Made by a program: the position numbers and the translations under genes | DNA from: JAWPMT01 sp965215825 | GTDB lineage: Bacteria; Bacteroidota; Bacteroidia; Cytophagales; Cyclobacteriaceae | Assembly: GCA_965215825.1 (NCBI GenBank) | Contig: CBDCEM010000002.1 | Location: 310,001 to 374,000 of the forward strand | DNA: 64,000 nt | Direction of reading: 5' to 3' | The notes under the pieces: model-generated | What the model was told of the DNA's origin: nothing | The model's database searches: none | The model's input: the letters and a program-made list of their open reading frames with translations, nothing else | Shown: piece by piece, positions 1 to 10,800 of the stretch | Position numbering within the stretch: position 1 is the first letter of the stretch | Layout of the letters: every line of letters begins with the position of its first letter

Positions 1-99
1 ACATCAATGTGAAATAAATTAATATTGGCTGCCTTTCACAGGCAAACTTCCTTACTTTCACGTCTAAATACCCGTCAATCGTCGCAACAACGCTGCTGC

Positions 100-1767
100 A
101 TGACAAATTTAAAAGAACAATTATGCCTCTTCTGCCTTTTTCAGGTGGTCCTTTTGCAGGCTCAAAAAACAGATATTCCTCTCGGATCAATCCAATATAA
201 TTTAATGGATAAGTTCGAAGTACGGTCCGGGGAATTGTCCTTCAGCACATTCAAGCCATTTGAACGAAGACTACCGGGACCGGAAGAGTATGCTGGCATC
301 GATCAATTCAATTCTCAATACCTGCTTCTGGAGAATCGCGAATTACACCATGACTCCCTTGCGGGGAGATCTACCAAACCTTTCTTGAAAAGGTTTTTTC
401 AATATGAGTCAGATTTCGTCAGTGTGAGTACTCCTCACTTTGATCTGCATGTCAACCCACAGCTACACTTTGCAATTGGAAAAGATCCCGAAGTTTCCGA
501 GAATCTTTTCATCAATACCAGGGGATTAGAGCTCAGAGGAACAATCGATAAAAAGATCTCCTTCTACACTTCACTTCAGGAAAACCAGCTACGCCTTCCC
601 GCTTATGTACAAGGGGTACAGGACACAGTTGGGGTTATTCCCTATGAAGGATTTTGGAAATCTTTCAATAGCGATGCCTACGATTTTCTAAGAGCGGAAG
701 GATATGTGGATTTTGGACTAACCAGTCACGTGAACGCACAATTTGGTTTTGGGAGGCATTTTATCGGGAATGGTGAGCGATCTCTCATTCTATCTGATTT
801 CAGTAATCGATACCCGTATCTTCGGCTGTCTACTCAAATCTGGAAGTTCAAATACACCAATTTATTTGCAGAATTAATTGCTGACGTATTCTTTTTTGAT
901 GGAGGCACGTTTGGAAGTCGTAGTTATCCCAAAAAATACCTGTCACTCCATCACCTGGACTTTGCAGTGAATGACAACTTGCACATTGGGTTATTCGAAT
1001 CTGTGCTTAATGGCCAGCCTGATTCCCTGGGAGGCAGTGGCCTGGAAATCCAATACCTGAATCCCATCATTTTTTATGGCGCACTCGAGCAACAGGACGG
1101 TAGTGCGGATAATGTGATAGTTGGGATGGATTTTAGCTGGAATATCCGGAAAAAGGCACAACTCTATGGCCAGTTTGTTTTGGATGAACTGATTATAAGT
1201 GAACTCCGTGCCGGTAATGGCTGGTGGGGTAATAAATACGGTTTCCAGCTGGGGTTAAAGTACTTCGACTTGCTAACCACAGGTCTGGATTGGCAACTGG
1301 AGTACAATCAGGCCAGACCTTTTGTGTATGGACATGACGGTCCTTTTACCAATTATACCCATTATCGGCAACCCCTCGCTCATCCTCTGGGAGCCAATTT
1401 CAGGGAGTTCCTAACCACCATAAAATACCAACCTATGGACCGATTGTTTTTGGAATCACGGCTTTTGCTGGCCGATTATGGTTCCGGGCCTGTCAATGGT
1501 TTTAGCATAGGGCGAGACCCTTTGGTCAGCACTAATAATCGAGGAATCTCCCTTGAAAATGATTTTGGGCATGAAATCGGCCAGGGCATTGCCTCTACAC
1601 TTTTGCTGGGCTCTTTCACGGCTTCCTACATGTGGAAGCACAACTTGTTTATAGACCTTCAACTCATTTATAGGAATGAAACTCGGGCTGGAAGCCCAGA
1701 TAATCAGTCCACCATTTTTTCTACCGGAGTGCGATGGAACCTGCCGTTAAGACAATACCAATTTTAG
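100..1767 (+). CDS. Wzi / gliding RemB-like outer-membrane protein
   Basis: A 555-residue secreted protein. It begins with a hydrophobic signal peptide ending near LLQAQK, followed by alternating hydrophobic and aromatic stretches typical of an outer-membrane beta-barrel. The C-terminal half (a segment with RPFVYGHDGPFTNYTHYRQP, then HPLGANF) resembles the Wzi capsule-assembly superfamily and the RemB gliding protein of Bacteroidota. In those families the protein sits in the outer membrane and binds or organises surface polysaccharide. The frame is open to a TTG at 25, but the ATG at 100 starts directly at the signal peptide and is preferred. The stop codon abuts the ATG of the ABC exporter (TAGATG), implying translational coupling. 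Family assignment is by eye. Confidence 0.7.
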   Translation: MTNLKEQLCLFCLFQVVLLQAQKTDIPLGSIQYNLMDKFEVRSGELSFSTFKPFERRLPGPEEYAGIDQFNSQYLLLENRELHHDSLAGRSTKPFLKRFFQYESDFVSVSTPHFDLHVNPQLHFAIGKDPEVSENLFINTRGLELRGTIDKKISFYTSLQENQLRLPAYVQGVQDTVGVIPYEGFWKSFNSDAYDFLRAEGYVDFGLTSHVNAQFGFGRHFIGNGERSLILSDFSNRYPYLRLSTQIWKFKYTNLFAELIADVFFFDGGTFGSRSYPKKYLSLHHLDFAVNDNLHIGLFESVLNGQPDSLGGSGLEIQYLNPIIFYGALEQQDGSADNVIVGMDFSWNIRKKAQLYGQFVLDELIISELRAGNGWWGNKYGFQLGLKYFDLLTTGLDWQLEYNQARPFVYGHDGPFTNYTHYRQPLAHPLGANFREFLTTIKYQPMDRLFLESRLLLADYGSGPVNGFSIGRDPLVSTNNRGISLENDFGHEIGQGIASTLLLGSFTASYMWKHNLFIDLQLIYRNETRAGSPDNQSTIFSTGVRWNLPLRQYQF

Positions 1768-3588
1768 ATGCGGACATTTCTTAGAGTTTTTCAATACGGG
1801 CGTCCCTTTGGGCAGCGACTACCACTTTACCTTTTGGCAACCCTTGGTAATACCATTTTTAGTGTAATCAACATCTCTGTGATGATCCCCATCATCAAAT
1901 TATTATTTAGCGAAACTTCCACGCCTGTAACCACTCGGCCCTCTTTCAATTTTTCAATCGAATATTTCACAAGCTTATTTTATTTTCATTTCGATCAATT
2001 GATCGCAGAAGGAGGCAAAATGCAAGCGCTGTATTTCGTTTGTATTGTTCTCATCTCCTCTTTTTTTCTATCCAATTTCTTTGGGATATCCGCGGTTCTG
2101 CTTCAGTCAAGGATACGTATTCGACTAATATCTAACTTAAGAAAGGATGTTTTCGAGCGCGTTTCAAGGTTTGATATCAGCTATTTTACTTCTTACAGAA
2201 AAGGAGATGTTATCTCCCGCGTCACCGTGGACGTACAACAAGTAGAATCGGCCATCATCAGCATCTTCAAAGCTTTTTTAAAAGAGCCATTGATGATCAT
2301 CGCCTATTTTGTGACGCTTCTGACCATATCACCAAAACTCACGCTAATCTCGCTGGCGATCATTCCTCTGTCCGGAGGTGCCATTTCGTACCTCACGAAA
2401 AAATTGCGAAAGAGGGCTCGTTTATCTCAAGATGCCTTAGGAGGTCTTTCTTCAATTCTGGATGAAGTTTTGTCCGGTATCCGGATCGTGAAAGCTTTTG
2501 CTGCCAGAAATTATGTGGTAGATCGCTTTAATGATACTGTAGATAAGTATGCGAAACACACCTACAAACTTACTATTCGGCAAAGTTTTGCAAGACCCGT
2601 CTCTGAATTTCTCGGCGTTAGCTTTGTTTCATTGATCCTTGTCATTGGAGGTTCCATGGTGCTCGCTGTAGATGATCCATTGCCGGCTTCATCGTTTATT
2701 GGCTTTCTCGTGGTTTTCACCCAAATCATTACTCCTGCCAAATCCATTTCCAATGCAATTGGAGGTATTCAAAGAGGTCTTGTATCAGCGGAAAGGGTAT
2801 TTGAACTGACTGATTCGTCCACGAAGATTGAGAATGCACCAAATGCCATCCACGTAGAACAGCTCAATGAGGGTTTTGTATTCCATGAGGTTTCATTCTC
2901 GTATGAGGAAGCTACCATTTTGGATCACCTGAACTTTGAAATCAGAAAAGGGAAAGTTGTGGCGCTGGTCGGTCCATCCGGTGCAGGCAAGTCCACCATT
3001 GCAGATCTCGTGCCGAGGTTCTATGACCCGGGAACCGGAGAAATACGATTAGACGGTGTAAACCTAAAAGACTACCACCTCGATGCTTTGCGGGGTATGA
3101 TGGGCATTGTTTCCCAGGAATCTATCCTATTCAACGACAGTATTCGAAATAACATCGCTTTTGGCAAACCAGATGCATCCATTGAAGAAGTAACCACGGC
3201 AGCACGGCTCGCCAATGCACATGGTTTTATAGAAACAATGGATGAGGGCTATGAAACCATCGTTGGGGAACGGGGAGAAAAGCTTTCAGGAGGGCAAAAA
3301 CAGCGCATCAGTATTGCGCGTGCACTTTTGAAGAATCCTCCATTTCTCATTCTTGATGAAGCTACCTCGGCACTGGATTCAGAATCCGAACAACTGGTAC
3401 AACAGGCGTTGAATAATCTCATGAAAGACAGAACAACCCTTGTAATCGCGCACCGTTTGAGTACAATTCAAAGTGCAGATACCATTTTGGTCATTGATCA
3501 GGGACAAATTGTACAGAGGGGTACGCATGAAGAGTTAGTGAGTGAAGAAGGTTTGTACAAAAAATTGACGAAAATGCAGTCTTTTTGA
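1768..3588 (+). CDS. MsbA-like ABC exporter (fused permease and ATPase)
   Basis: A 606-residue half-transporter. An N-terminal six-helix type IV exporter domain (about residues 15-330) is followed by a nucleotide-binding domain. Walker A GPSGAGKST lies near residue 402, signature LSGGQKQR near 506, Walker B ILDEATSALD near 530 and the H-loop as IAHRLS. Such proteins homodimerise in the inner membrane and flip lipids such as lipid A precursors, or export drugs. The start directly abuts the preceding stop, and the gene is followed by gmhA for LPS heptose, so a role in lipid or polysaccharide export to the surface is a reasonable inference. The exact substrate is unknown. Confidence 0.9.
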   Translation: MRTFLRVFQYGRPFGQRLPLYLLATLGNTIFSVINISVMIPIIKLLFSETSTPVTTRPSFNFSIEYFTSLFYFHFDQLIAEGGKMQALYFVCIVLISSFFLSNFFGISAVLLQSRIRIRLISNLRKDVFERVSRFDISYFTSYRKGDVISRVTVDVQQVESAIISIFKAFLKEPLMIIAYFVTLLTISPKLTLISLAIIPLSGGAISYLTKKLRKRARLSQDALGGLSSILDEVLSGIRIVKAFAARNYVVDRFNDTVDKYAKHTYKLTIRQSFARPVSEFLGVSFVSLILVIGGSMVLAVDDPLPASSFIGFLVVFTQIITPAKSISNAIGGIQRGLVSAERVFELTDSSTKIENAPNAIHVEQLNEGFVFHEVSFSYEEATILDHLNFEIRKGKVVALVGPSGAGKSTIADLVPRFYDPGTGEIRLDGVNLKDYHLDALRGMMGIVSQESILFNDSIRNNIAFGKPDASIEEVTTAARLANAHGFIETMDEGYETIVGERGEKLSGGQKQRISIARALLKNPPFLILDEATSALDSESEQLVQQALNNLMKDRTTLVIAHRLSTIQSADTILVIDQGQIVQRGTHEELVSEEGLYKKLTKMQSF

Positions 3589-3659
3589 TAAAACTATGCA
3601 AGCAATAAGCCACCAAAAGTCGTATACTTGTTAAACAATTGGGCGGTGACCGGCGAACC

Positions 3660-4013
3660 ATGAAAACCTTCAAGCTCATATATTATCCGATTTATATCCT
3701 GACCACACTGGTTGTGCTATGGATTGCCATTGATATGTTTCATGCACTCGAGATATTTCAATCCTGGGGCTGGTTCAAATATTTTTCGGAATTACCGGGG
3801 CTTGGTAGGAATTTATTATGGGTATTATCGGCTTTACTGGTAATTGAAATTGTCATCGAAAACCTTCACCTAAAAGCAAGCAAAAAACAATTGAAGGAGA
3901 CAAAGAAGGAAATCGAGGACTTAAAGAACTTACAAAACAAACTGTACGAAAAAGCTCAGGAAGAACTAACCAGAGGGGGGTTTACCGAGCTGGAAATCGA
4001 CGATCGTGACTGA
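3660..4013 (+). CDS. small membrane protein with coiled coil
   Basis: A protein of about 117 residues with no recognised family. Two predicted membrane helices (about residues 8-28 and 50-70) are followed by a charged, heptad-like coiled-coil tail (LKETKKEIEDLKNLQNKLYE) and an acidic end. The ATG at 3660 precedes the first hydrophobic helix directly. An upstream in-frame TTG at 3639 would add only seven unlikely residues. It lies between the MsbA-like exporter and gmhA on the same strand and is probably co-transcribed with them. Confidence 0.65.
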   Translation: MKTFKLIYYPIYILTTLVVLWIAIDMFHALEIFQSWGWFKYFSELPGLGRNLLWVLSALLVIEIVIENLHLKASKKQLKETKKEIEDLKNLQNKLYEKAQEELTRGGFTELEIDDRD

Positions 4014-4040
4014 TCTCTAAACTCACGGACGAATTACAAC

Positions 4041-4619
4041 ATGGAGAATATTGCGCTGATTACACGGGAATTGCTGGAATCCAAGAAGGTATTGGATCAG
4101 TTTCTTGGTGATGACGGGAATATGATCAAAATCGATGAGGCTTCACAGATTATTGTAGCTGCACTTAAGACTGGAGGAAAAGTAATTACGTGTGGCAATG
4201 GGGGCTCGCATTGCGATGCCATGCATTTTGCGGAGGAGTTGACCGGGCGATTCAGAGGAGATCGCGAGCCTTTTGCGGCTATCGCGATATCAGACCCAAG
4301 TCACATTACCTGTGTTGGAAATGACTATGGTTTTGATGAAATCTTCGCCCGGTATGTTCGGGGCCTTGGAAATGAGAAGGATGTCCTTATCGGGCTAAGC
4401 ACCAGTGGGAATTCACCCAACGTAATCCGAGCTTTCGAAGAGGCAAGAGAAAAGGGCATGAAAACTATAGCGCTGACCGGGCGTGATGGGGGAAACCTTG
4501 CTGCATTGGCTGATGTTGAAATAAGAGTTCCACATGAAGGTCATTCTGACCGTATCCAGGAAGTACACATCAAAGTCTTGCATATCCTCATATTCCTGAC
4601 CGAAAAACAACTATCTTAA
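4041..4619 (+). CDS. gmhA: sedoheptulose 7-phosphate isomerase (phosphoheptose isomerase)
   Basis: A 192-residue SIS-domain enzyme. It converts sedoheptulose 7-phosphate to D-glycero-D-manno-heptose 7-phosphate, the first step towards ADP-heptose for the LPS inner core. Visible hallmarks are the sugar-phosphate loop CGNGGSHCDAMHFAEELTGR (including the Glu of AEEL that acts in catalysis), the GLSTSGNSPNV loop, and the C-terminal helix EVHIKVLHILI carrying the second catalytic residue (His). Length is as expected for GmhA. It is followed one base later by yifB, so the two are likely co-transcribed. Confidence 0.93.
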   Translation: MENIALITRELLESKKVLDQFLGDDGNMIKIDEASQIIVAALKTGGKVITCGNGGSHCDAMHFAEELTGRFRGDREPFAAIAISDPSHITCVGNDYGFDEIFARYVRGLGNEKDVLIGLSTSGNSPNVIRAFEEAREKGMKTIALTGRDGGNLAALADVEIRVPHEGHSDRIQEVHIKVLHILIFLTEKQLS

Positions 4620-4620
4620 T

Positions 4621-6162
4621 ATGCTATCAAAAACTTATGGGAGCGCCGTTTATGGCGTGAATGCCACGACGATAACAGTGGAAGTGAGTGTCGGGCAGGG
4701 CACAAAATTCTTTATGGTAGGGCTGCCTGATTCGGCAGTGAAGGAAAGTGAACAACGCGTGGAAGCCGCCTTGAAACACTTCGAATTTCGAATGCCTCGT
4801 CAAAAAGTGGTCGTCAATCTGGCTCCGGCAGATATCAGAAAAGAGGGATCTTCTTATGATTTGCCGATCGCTCTGGGTATCCTGGCTGCCTCGGAACAAA
4901 TCGACGCGCCAGAACTGGACAAGTATATCATTATGGGAGAGCTGTCTCTCGATGGCATCTTACGCCCCATAAAAGGAGCGCTTCCCATTGCAATTGAAGC
5001 CCGGAAAAAGGGGTTCAGAGGATTTATCTTACCAAAATCCAATGCTTCTGAAGCAGCCATTGTCGATAACCTGGAAGTTGTTGGCGTGGAAACCATTATG
5101 GAGGCGATCCAGCACCTCGATGGAACGCAACCTATCCCACCATTGGAGACGGACACAAGAGACATCTTCCAATATGAGCAAGACTCTTATGCCGTTGATT
5201 TCGGTGATGTACAGGGTCAGGAAAATATCAAGCGAGCCATGGAGATTGCCGCTGCAGGAGGGCACAATGTCGTAATGATCGGACCTCCCGGTGCAGGGAA
5301 AACCATGTTAGCCAAGCGTATTCCATCTATTTTACCTCCTTTGTCGCTCTATGAAGCACTGGAAACAACCAAAATTCATTCCGTTGCCGGAAAACTAGGA
5401 GTCGATGCAAATTTATTGGCCATTAGGCCGTTCCGGTCTCCGCACCATACAATAAGTGATGTGGCCCTGGTAGGTGGAGGCGGTGTTCCACAACCGGGAG
5501 AAATATCGCTGGCTCACAATGGTGTGCTTTTTTTAGATGAACTCCCAGAGTTTAAGCGTACCGTATTAGAAGTGCTGCGGCAACCCATTGAGGAAAGACA
5601 TGTAACTATAAGTCGGGCGAAAATATCCGTTGATTTTCCAGCCAATTTCATGCTCATCGCCAGTATGAACCCTTGCCCATGTGGTTATTATAACCATCCG
5701 GACAAGGAATGTGTATGCCCACCTGGAGGTGTACAGCGCTACCTCAACAAAGTTAGTGGCCCACTCCTTGATCGGATCGACTTACATGTGGAAGTGACAC
5801 CTGTTTCATTTGATCAGATGACAGCAGACCGGAAAGCAGAACCCAGTAAGGTGATCCGGGATCGCGTGATTGTTGCCAGAGAAACCCAAAAAGAACGCTT
5901 TAAGGAGCAGAAGGAAGTTCATCACAACGCCATGATGGCCAGTCAGATGGTGAAAGATGTGTGCAAGATCAATGAGGCCGGAAAAGTACTCCTCAAAACA
6001 GCTATGGACAGGCTAGGACTTTCGGCTCGGGCTTATGACCGTATCCTCCGGGTGTCCCGAACCATCGCCGACCTGGCACAAAGTGAAGAGATCAAAATTG
6101 AACACCTGGCTGAAGCAATTCAGTACCGGAGCCTGGATCGGGAAAACTGGGCGAATCATTGA
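4621..6162 (+). CDS. yifB: YifB/ComM family Mg-chelatase-like AAA+ ATPase
   Basis: A 513-residue protein with the full family layout. It has an N-terminal ribosomal-S5-fold (ChlI) domain, a central AAA+ domain with Walker A GPPGAGKTM near residue 221 and Walker B VLFLDELPEF, a cysteine-bearing insert (NPCPCGYYNHPDKECVCPP), and a C-terminal Mg_chelatase_C helical domain. The best-studied member, ComM, is a hexameric branch-migration helicase that helps integrate DNA during natural transformation. It starts one base after the gmhA stop codon. No other competence gene is visible nearby. Confidence 0.93.
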   Translation: MLSKTYGSAVYGVNATTITVEVSVGQGTKFFMVGLPDSAVKESEQRVEAALKHFEFRMPRQKVVVNLAPADIRKEGSSYDLPIALGILAASEQIDAPELDKYIIMGELSLDGILRPIKGALPIAIEARKKGFRGFILPKSNASEAAIVDNLEVVGVETIMEAIQHLDGTQPIPPLETDTRDIFQYEQDSYAVDFGDVQGQENIKRAMEIAAAGGHNVVMIGPPGAGKTMLAKRIPSILPPLSLYEALETTKIHSVAGKLGVDANLLAIRPFRSPHHTISDVALVGGGGVPQPGEISLAHNGVLFLDELPEFKRTVLEVLRQPIEERHVTISRAKISVDFPANFMLIASMNPCPCGYYNHPDKECVCPPGGVQRYLNKVSGPLLDRIDLHVEVTPVSFDQMTADRKAEPSKVIRDRVIVARETQKERFKEQKEVHHNAMMASQMVKDVCKINEAGKVLLKTAMDRLGLSARAYDRILRVSRTIADLAQSEEIKIEHLAEAIQYRSLDRENWANH

Positions 6163-6369
6163 TAAAATGATAAGGTCTCTTTCTAGCAATAGTTATTGGC
6201 TTTTTATGCGTCTCATAAGATTCAAAATGTGATCCTGGACTTGCTCTTTAAATCAAAAGAATTATCCATACCCGAATAGCCATAATATTGGCAACCCTGG
6301 CTAGACCGTAAATGATCGGCTGAACTACCAGGGATTGCATTAATTAGATTTATTGAGAAAGCGCCACGA

Positions 6370-7572
6370 TTAAGCCAATTCCATACCGATTTTATACCCA
6401 TCTTGCCACGGTACGATAGTTGGTACACTGTATTTATCAACGGAGATGGTCCCTTTGATTGACCCATTTATCGCTCCCAACATCACTTCTCCTCCAGGTC
6501 CCATAATGAAACGGAATTGAACTAGAGCAGATGGAGCATAACCACTAATATCGATTTCGCTGATACCTGGTATACCAACCAAGTAAAGCCCACTGGCCTG
6601 ATTGGCAAGTGTAAATAAGTCGGTGGCCCTACCGGGCTCGAATTTCCATTGTTCTTCTGGATTATCTACAGAATTGCGAAAGCCCAATATCCACGCTGGA
6701 GGGTCATGCCTGTATATATGCCACTGTGCATAAAGGCAGGTTCTATAAGTGGTTTCGTAAATCAGATAGAGCCGGTTATCATGATACATTCCGGCTTTGT
6801 ACTCCCGGACCCATTGTGGTATTATGCCATCTATTATGGCCTTTTGTTTCGTAAGATTCGCCGCAAACTGATTAATTTCAATCTTGAAAATATCAATCTG
6901 CTTGGAAGCAATCCTGGCATTCGCTTGAAGACATAATCCCAGATATTGGATCAAATAAACACTTTGCAAGTACTGGTAGCTTTTTCCAGGGTACATCGTG
7001 AGTGGTGTATCATCGTCAAATTGTTTTGTTCGGTATTGTGCTCCCCAAGTTGCCATGAACAAATACAACACACTATGCCCTTCAGGATTAAGAGGGTCTA
7101 CATTTCTCAGCACACCATCTATGACCTGAAGGTCAACGAGTACCCCTGCATTGGGATCAAGGATGGCTGAATTCAGACTGGAAAGCTCCTTATCCCGACC
7201 GGGACCAATTGGTATATTTCCAAGGTTTGAAAGTCTTGTAAATAAAGACAGAATCTTTGATACGGAATCAAAACTAGCGGTCACCATGCCCTGAAATTGG
7301 ATCTCCGTGGAGAGTGCCTTCAGCATGTTGATTATTTCAGTTTCTTTAGCTAGTACTTGCTTGAGTTGTGCATTTATCTTTTGCAATAAGGGTGCATTTC
7401 CCTGGCCTAATGCTGAAAATAGTTGGCCTGTCAGCCAACTTAATGCCTGTCCACCTGCAGCCTTGGCGATATCAGTCGCTAGTGTTGGCAACCATGCTTC
7501 CATTCCGGCAACAGATTCCAACGCAGCAATTTCATTTGCCGGATTTAAGGCAACTTTCTTAAGTTCTTTCAT
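6370..7572 (-). CDS. orphan 400-aa protein, helical N-terminus and beta-rich C-terminus
   Basis: Not recognised. The protein has no signal peptide. Residues about 1-260 look almost entirely helical, with long amphipathic and moderately hydrophobic runs (for example DIAKAAGGQALSWLTGQLF and IINMLKALSTEIQFQGMV). From about 265 it becomes beta-rich and aromatic (LYLIYETTYRTCLYAQWHIY, then WKFEPGRATDLFTLANQASG and YLVG), recalling lectin or beta-trefoil repeats. Helical domain plus carbohydrate-like beta domain is the plan of several pore-forming toxins, but that is only an analogy. The gene stands alone, opposite to both neighbours, with about 200-300 bp of non-coding DNA on each side. Confidence 0.6.
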   Translation of the reverse strand: MKELKKVALNPANEIAALESVAGMEAWLPTLATDIAKAAGGQALSWLTGQLFSALGQGNAPLLQKINAQLKQVLAKETEIINMLKALSTEIQFQGMVTASFDSVSKILSLFTRLSNLGNIPIGPGRDKELSSLNSAILDPNAGVLVDLQVIDGVLRNVDPLNPEGHSVLYLFMATWGAQYRTKQFDDDTPLTMYPGKSYQYLQSVYLIQYLGLCLQANARIASKQIDIFKIEINQFAANLTKQKAIIDGIIPQWVREYKAGMYHDNRLYLIYETTYRTCLYAQWHIYRHDPPAWILGFRNSVDNPEEQWKFEPGRATDLFTLANQASGLYLVGIPGISEIDISGYAPSALVQFRFIMGPGGEVMLGAINGSIKGTISVDKYSVPTIVPWQDGYKIGMELA

Positions 7573-7838
7573 GATTCTTGAATAGTCTATCGGGTTGTAT
7601 TTTGCAAGGTAACTATTATATGTTACTTATTAATTTCGAGAGGGAGCAATAAGGGTGAGCTACGTTCCATCTCGCTTACTGCCTTCAGAGAATTATAAGG
7701 TCTTGCGTTTTCAAATGCCCAAAAATTGAACTACCCATCATCCAGGTTCCAGGAGTTGAGTAATGTTTATTCGCAGTTGGTTCCACGTAAAAATCGCTAA
7801 GCAGAGTTGCGTCTGCCCCCGTCACTGATCACATTTCC
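7573..7838. other. non-coding divergent intergenic region
   Basis: Roughly 270 bp between the orphan 400-aa gene (leftwards) and the BNR gene (rightwards). It is AT-rich next to 7573 and should hold the promoter of the leftward gene. I see no repeat, hairpin or small ORF I can support here. Confidence 0.5.
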
Positions 7839-7871
7839 TTTTGACATTAAGCCCGCTCTTTCTAGATTGTG
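7839..7871 (+). promoter_or_regulatory. candidate Bacteroidota-type promoter
   Basis: TTTTG at 7839-7843 and TAGATTGTG at 7863-7871 are 19 bp apart. This fits the Bacteroidota sigma consensus (TTTG, about 19 bp, TAnnTTTG) with one or two mismatches. It lies just upstream of the ATG at 7893 of the large BNR gene. Read by eye only. Confidence 0.35.
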
Positions 7872-7892
7872 TTTTCTAAACCTAATCTGATT

Positions 7893-10800
7893 ATGACCCG
7901 CTTTTTATCATTAACCCTTACGTTTTGTTTGCTCGCGCTTGGTACGATGGCGCAGGACGTTGATTCAAAGACTTTCGCCGGACTGAAATTCAGAAGTATC
8001 GGCCCTGCCCTGACTTCCGGACGAATCGCTGATATCGCCATTCACCCCGACAATGAGAATGTTTGGTATGTAGCCGTTGGTTCCGGTGGGGTTTGGAAAA
8101 CAGTCAACTCCGGCACTACCTGGACACCCATTTTTGATGGTCAGGACAGCTACTCCATTGGTTGTATTACCATTGATCCCAATAATTCAGAGACGATCTG
8201 GGTAGGAACCGGAGAAAACGTGGGCGGTCGACATGTCGGATTTGGTGACGGTATCTATGTGAGTTATGATGGAGGTAAGTCCTGGAAGAATAAAGGACTC
8301 AAAGCTTCGGAACATCTTTCCAAAATAATTGTTCACCCCACTAATCCGGATATCATTTGGGTCGCCGCACAGGGACCACTTTGGAGCAAAGGAGGCGAAA
8401 GAGGTTTCTATAAATCTACCGATGGCGGAGATAGCTGGAAAAAAACACTTGGAGACAGTGAATGGATTGGTGCCACAGATCTACTGATCGACCCAAGAAA
8501 TCCTGACGTGCTGTATGCCGCTACCTGGCAAAGGCACAGAACCGTAGCTGCTTTGATGGGCGGAGGACCCGGTTCTGGCATTCACAAAAGTACAGATGGA
8601 GGTGAGACCTGGACCAAGCTCAGCTCAGGTTTACCTGCGGGACCCATGGGTAAAATCGGGTTAGCGATTTCGTCTTTTAATCCTGATCAGGTTTATGCAG
8701 TTATTGAGGAGATCAGATCAAAAGGTGGGACCTACATGACTTCCAATCAGGGTGTGACATGGACAAAAATGTCGGATCAAGTATCCGGGGGAACAGGACC
8801 ACACTACTATCAGGAACTCTACGCTTCACCCCACCGGGAAGGAAGATTGTACCTCATGAACAATGTCGTCATGATTTCCGACGACCATGGCAAGACTTTC
8901 AAGGCCATGAATGAGAATAAAAAACACGTCGATACACATGCCATGGCTTTCAAGAAGTCGGACTCCAATTATTTGTTATTTGGAACAGATGGCGGTTTGT
9001 ACGAGACCTTTGACCTGACCAAAACGTGGAAATACATCGCCAACCTCCCAGTGGTTCAGTACTACAAAGTAGCCGTTGATGATTCCGCTCCATTTTACAA
9101 TGTATACGGGGGAACGCAGGACAATGGTAGCCACGGAGGACCTTCAAGGACTGCCAATTCCGCTGGCATCCGCAACGCGGACTGGTGGGTTACTTTGGGG
9201 GCAGATGGCCATCAAAGTGCGACCGAACCAGGAAATCCGGACATCACTTATGGAGAATTCCAACAGGGTTGGTTGTGGAGAATCGATCAGACGACTGGCG
9301 AAACTGTATTCATTCAGCCTCAACCGCAAGCAGGCGATCCTCACGAAAGATTCAACTGGGATGCTCCGATATTAGTCAGTCCGCATAATCCTACCCGATT
9401 GTACTTCGCTTCGTACCGGGTATGGAAATCAGAAAATCGGGGCGATGACTGGACAGCCATCTCCAGTGATTTGACGCGAAACGAGGAACGCCTGGCCCTG
9501 CCGATCATGGGCAGGACACAAAGCTATGACAATGCCTGGGACGTAGGTGCCATGTCCAACTACAATACCATCACCTCGCTGGCAGAATCACCTATACAAG
9601 AAGGATTGATCTATGCAGGAACGGACGATGGCATCCTGCAAGTCACCGAAGATGGTGGTCAAAACTGGAGAAAAGTTGAACTCAGTAACATCAAGGGAAT
9701 TCCATCCACACCCTTTGTGAATGATGTCCGGGCTGACTTACATGATGCCAATACGGTTTACCTGATCCTGGACAATCACAAGTATGGGGATTTCAAACCT
9801 TATGTCTTAAAAAGTACAGATAAAGGAAACTCATGGACGATTATCAATGGCAATCTGCCGGACCGATTGGTGACGTGGAGAATCGTTCAGGATCATGTGA
9901 AGAAAGACTTGTTGTTTTTGGCCACTGAGTTTGGCGTCTACTTCTCCAATGACAGTGGTAGCAAGTGGATCGAATTGACGGGTGGTCTACCGACGATTTC
10001 CTTCAGAGATATCACGATTCAGCGAAGAGAAAATGACCTGGTTGGGGCATCGTTTGGTCGTGGGTTCTATATACTCGATGATATCTCTCCTTTGAGGGAC
10101 TGGGATAATGCCATGCATAATGCCGAAGCCACGGTTTTCAACACCAAACCCGCCCATTGGTATGTACCGCGCCAGGAAACCTATGGACAGGGAAATGCGG
10201 ATTATCAAGCCAAGAACCCTGCTTATGGTGCCGTATTCACCTACTATTTAAAGGACAAGTACAAGTCGCTGGCGGATACCCGGAAGGAATCTGAGAAGGA
10301 CCTGAATAAGAACAAGTCCAATGTTCCGTTCCCGGGTTATGAGGCGCTGGATAAAGAACTTTCTCAAAATAAACCCATGATCTTTCTCACCATTCGGGAT
10401 ACAGATGGAAACGTCGTTAAGCACGTCACGGGTACCAATGCAAAAGGGTTTAACCGGGTAGCCTGGGACCTGACTTATGCCAAAAGAAGTGGTGAGAAGT
10501 TAAAAGCTGGTGGAGGAGGAGGTTTCTTCTTCGGAGGCGGCGCTAAAGCCACACCCGGAACCTACACCATGACTTTATCCAAAGTGATCGATGGGGTGTG
10601 GACAGAATTGTCCGAAGCACAAGCGTTTGAAGTGATCAAACTCAGAGAAGGTGCACTTCCTGGTAAGGATGTTTCAGAAATTGATGCGTTCAGAAAACGA
10701 TTCGTCGCCTTTCAACAAGACATGACTTCCGTAAACACAGTCTTGTCTCAAAGCCAATCTTTGGTGGGCGCCATGGGCAGGGCCTTAAGCAGTGCTACGA

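Noticed and set aside
25..99. Upstream TTG extension of the Wzi/RemB-like protein
   Set aside because: The extra 25 residues are not signal-like, while the ATG at 100 opens directly into a signal peptide.
6163..6369. Terminator hairpin after the yifB gene near AGCAATAGTTATTGGCT
   Set aside because: The arms would leave a two-base loop and a bulge, so a stable hairpin is unlikely.
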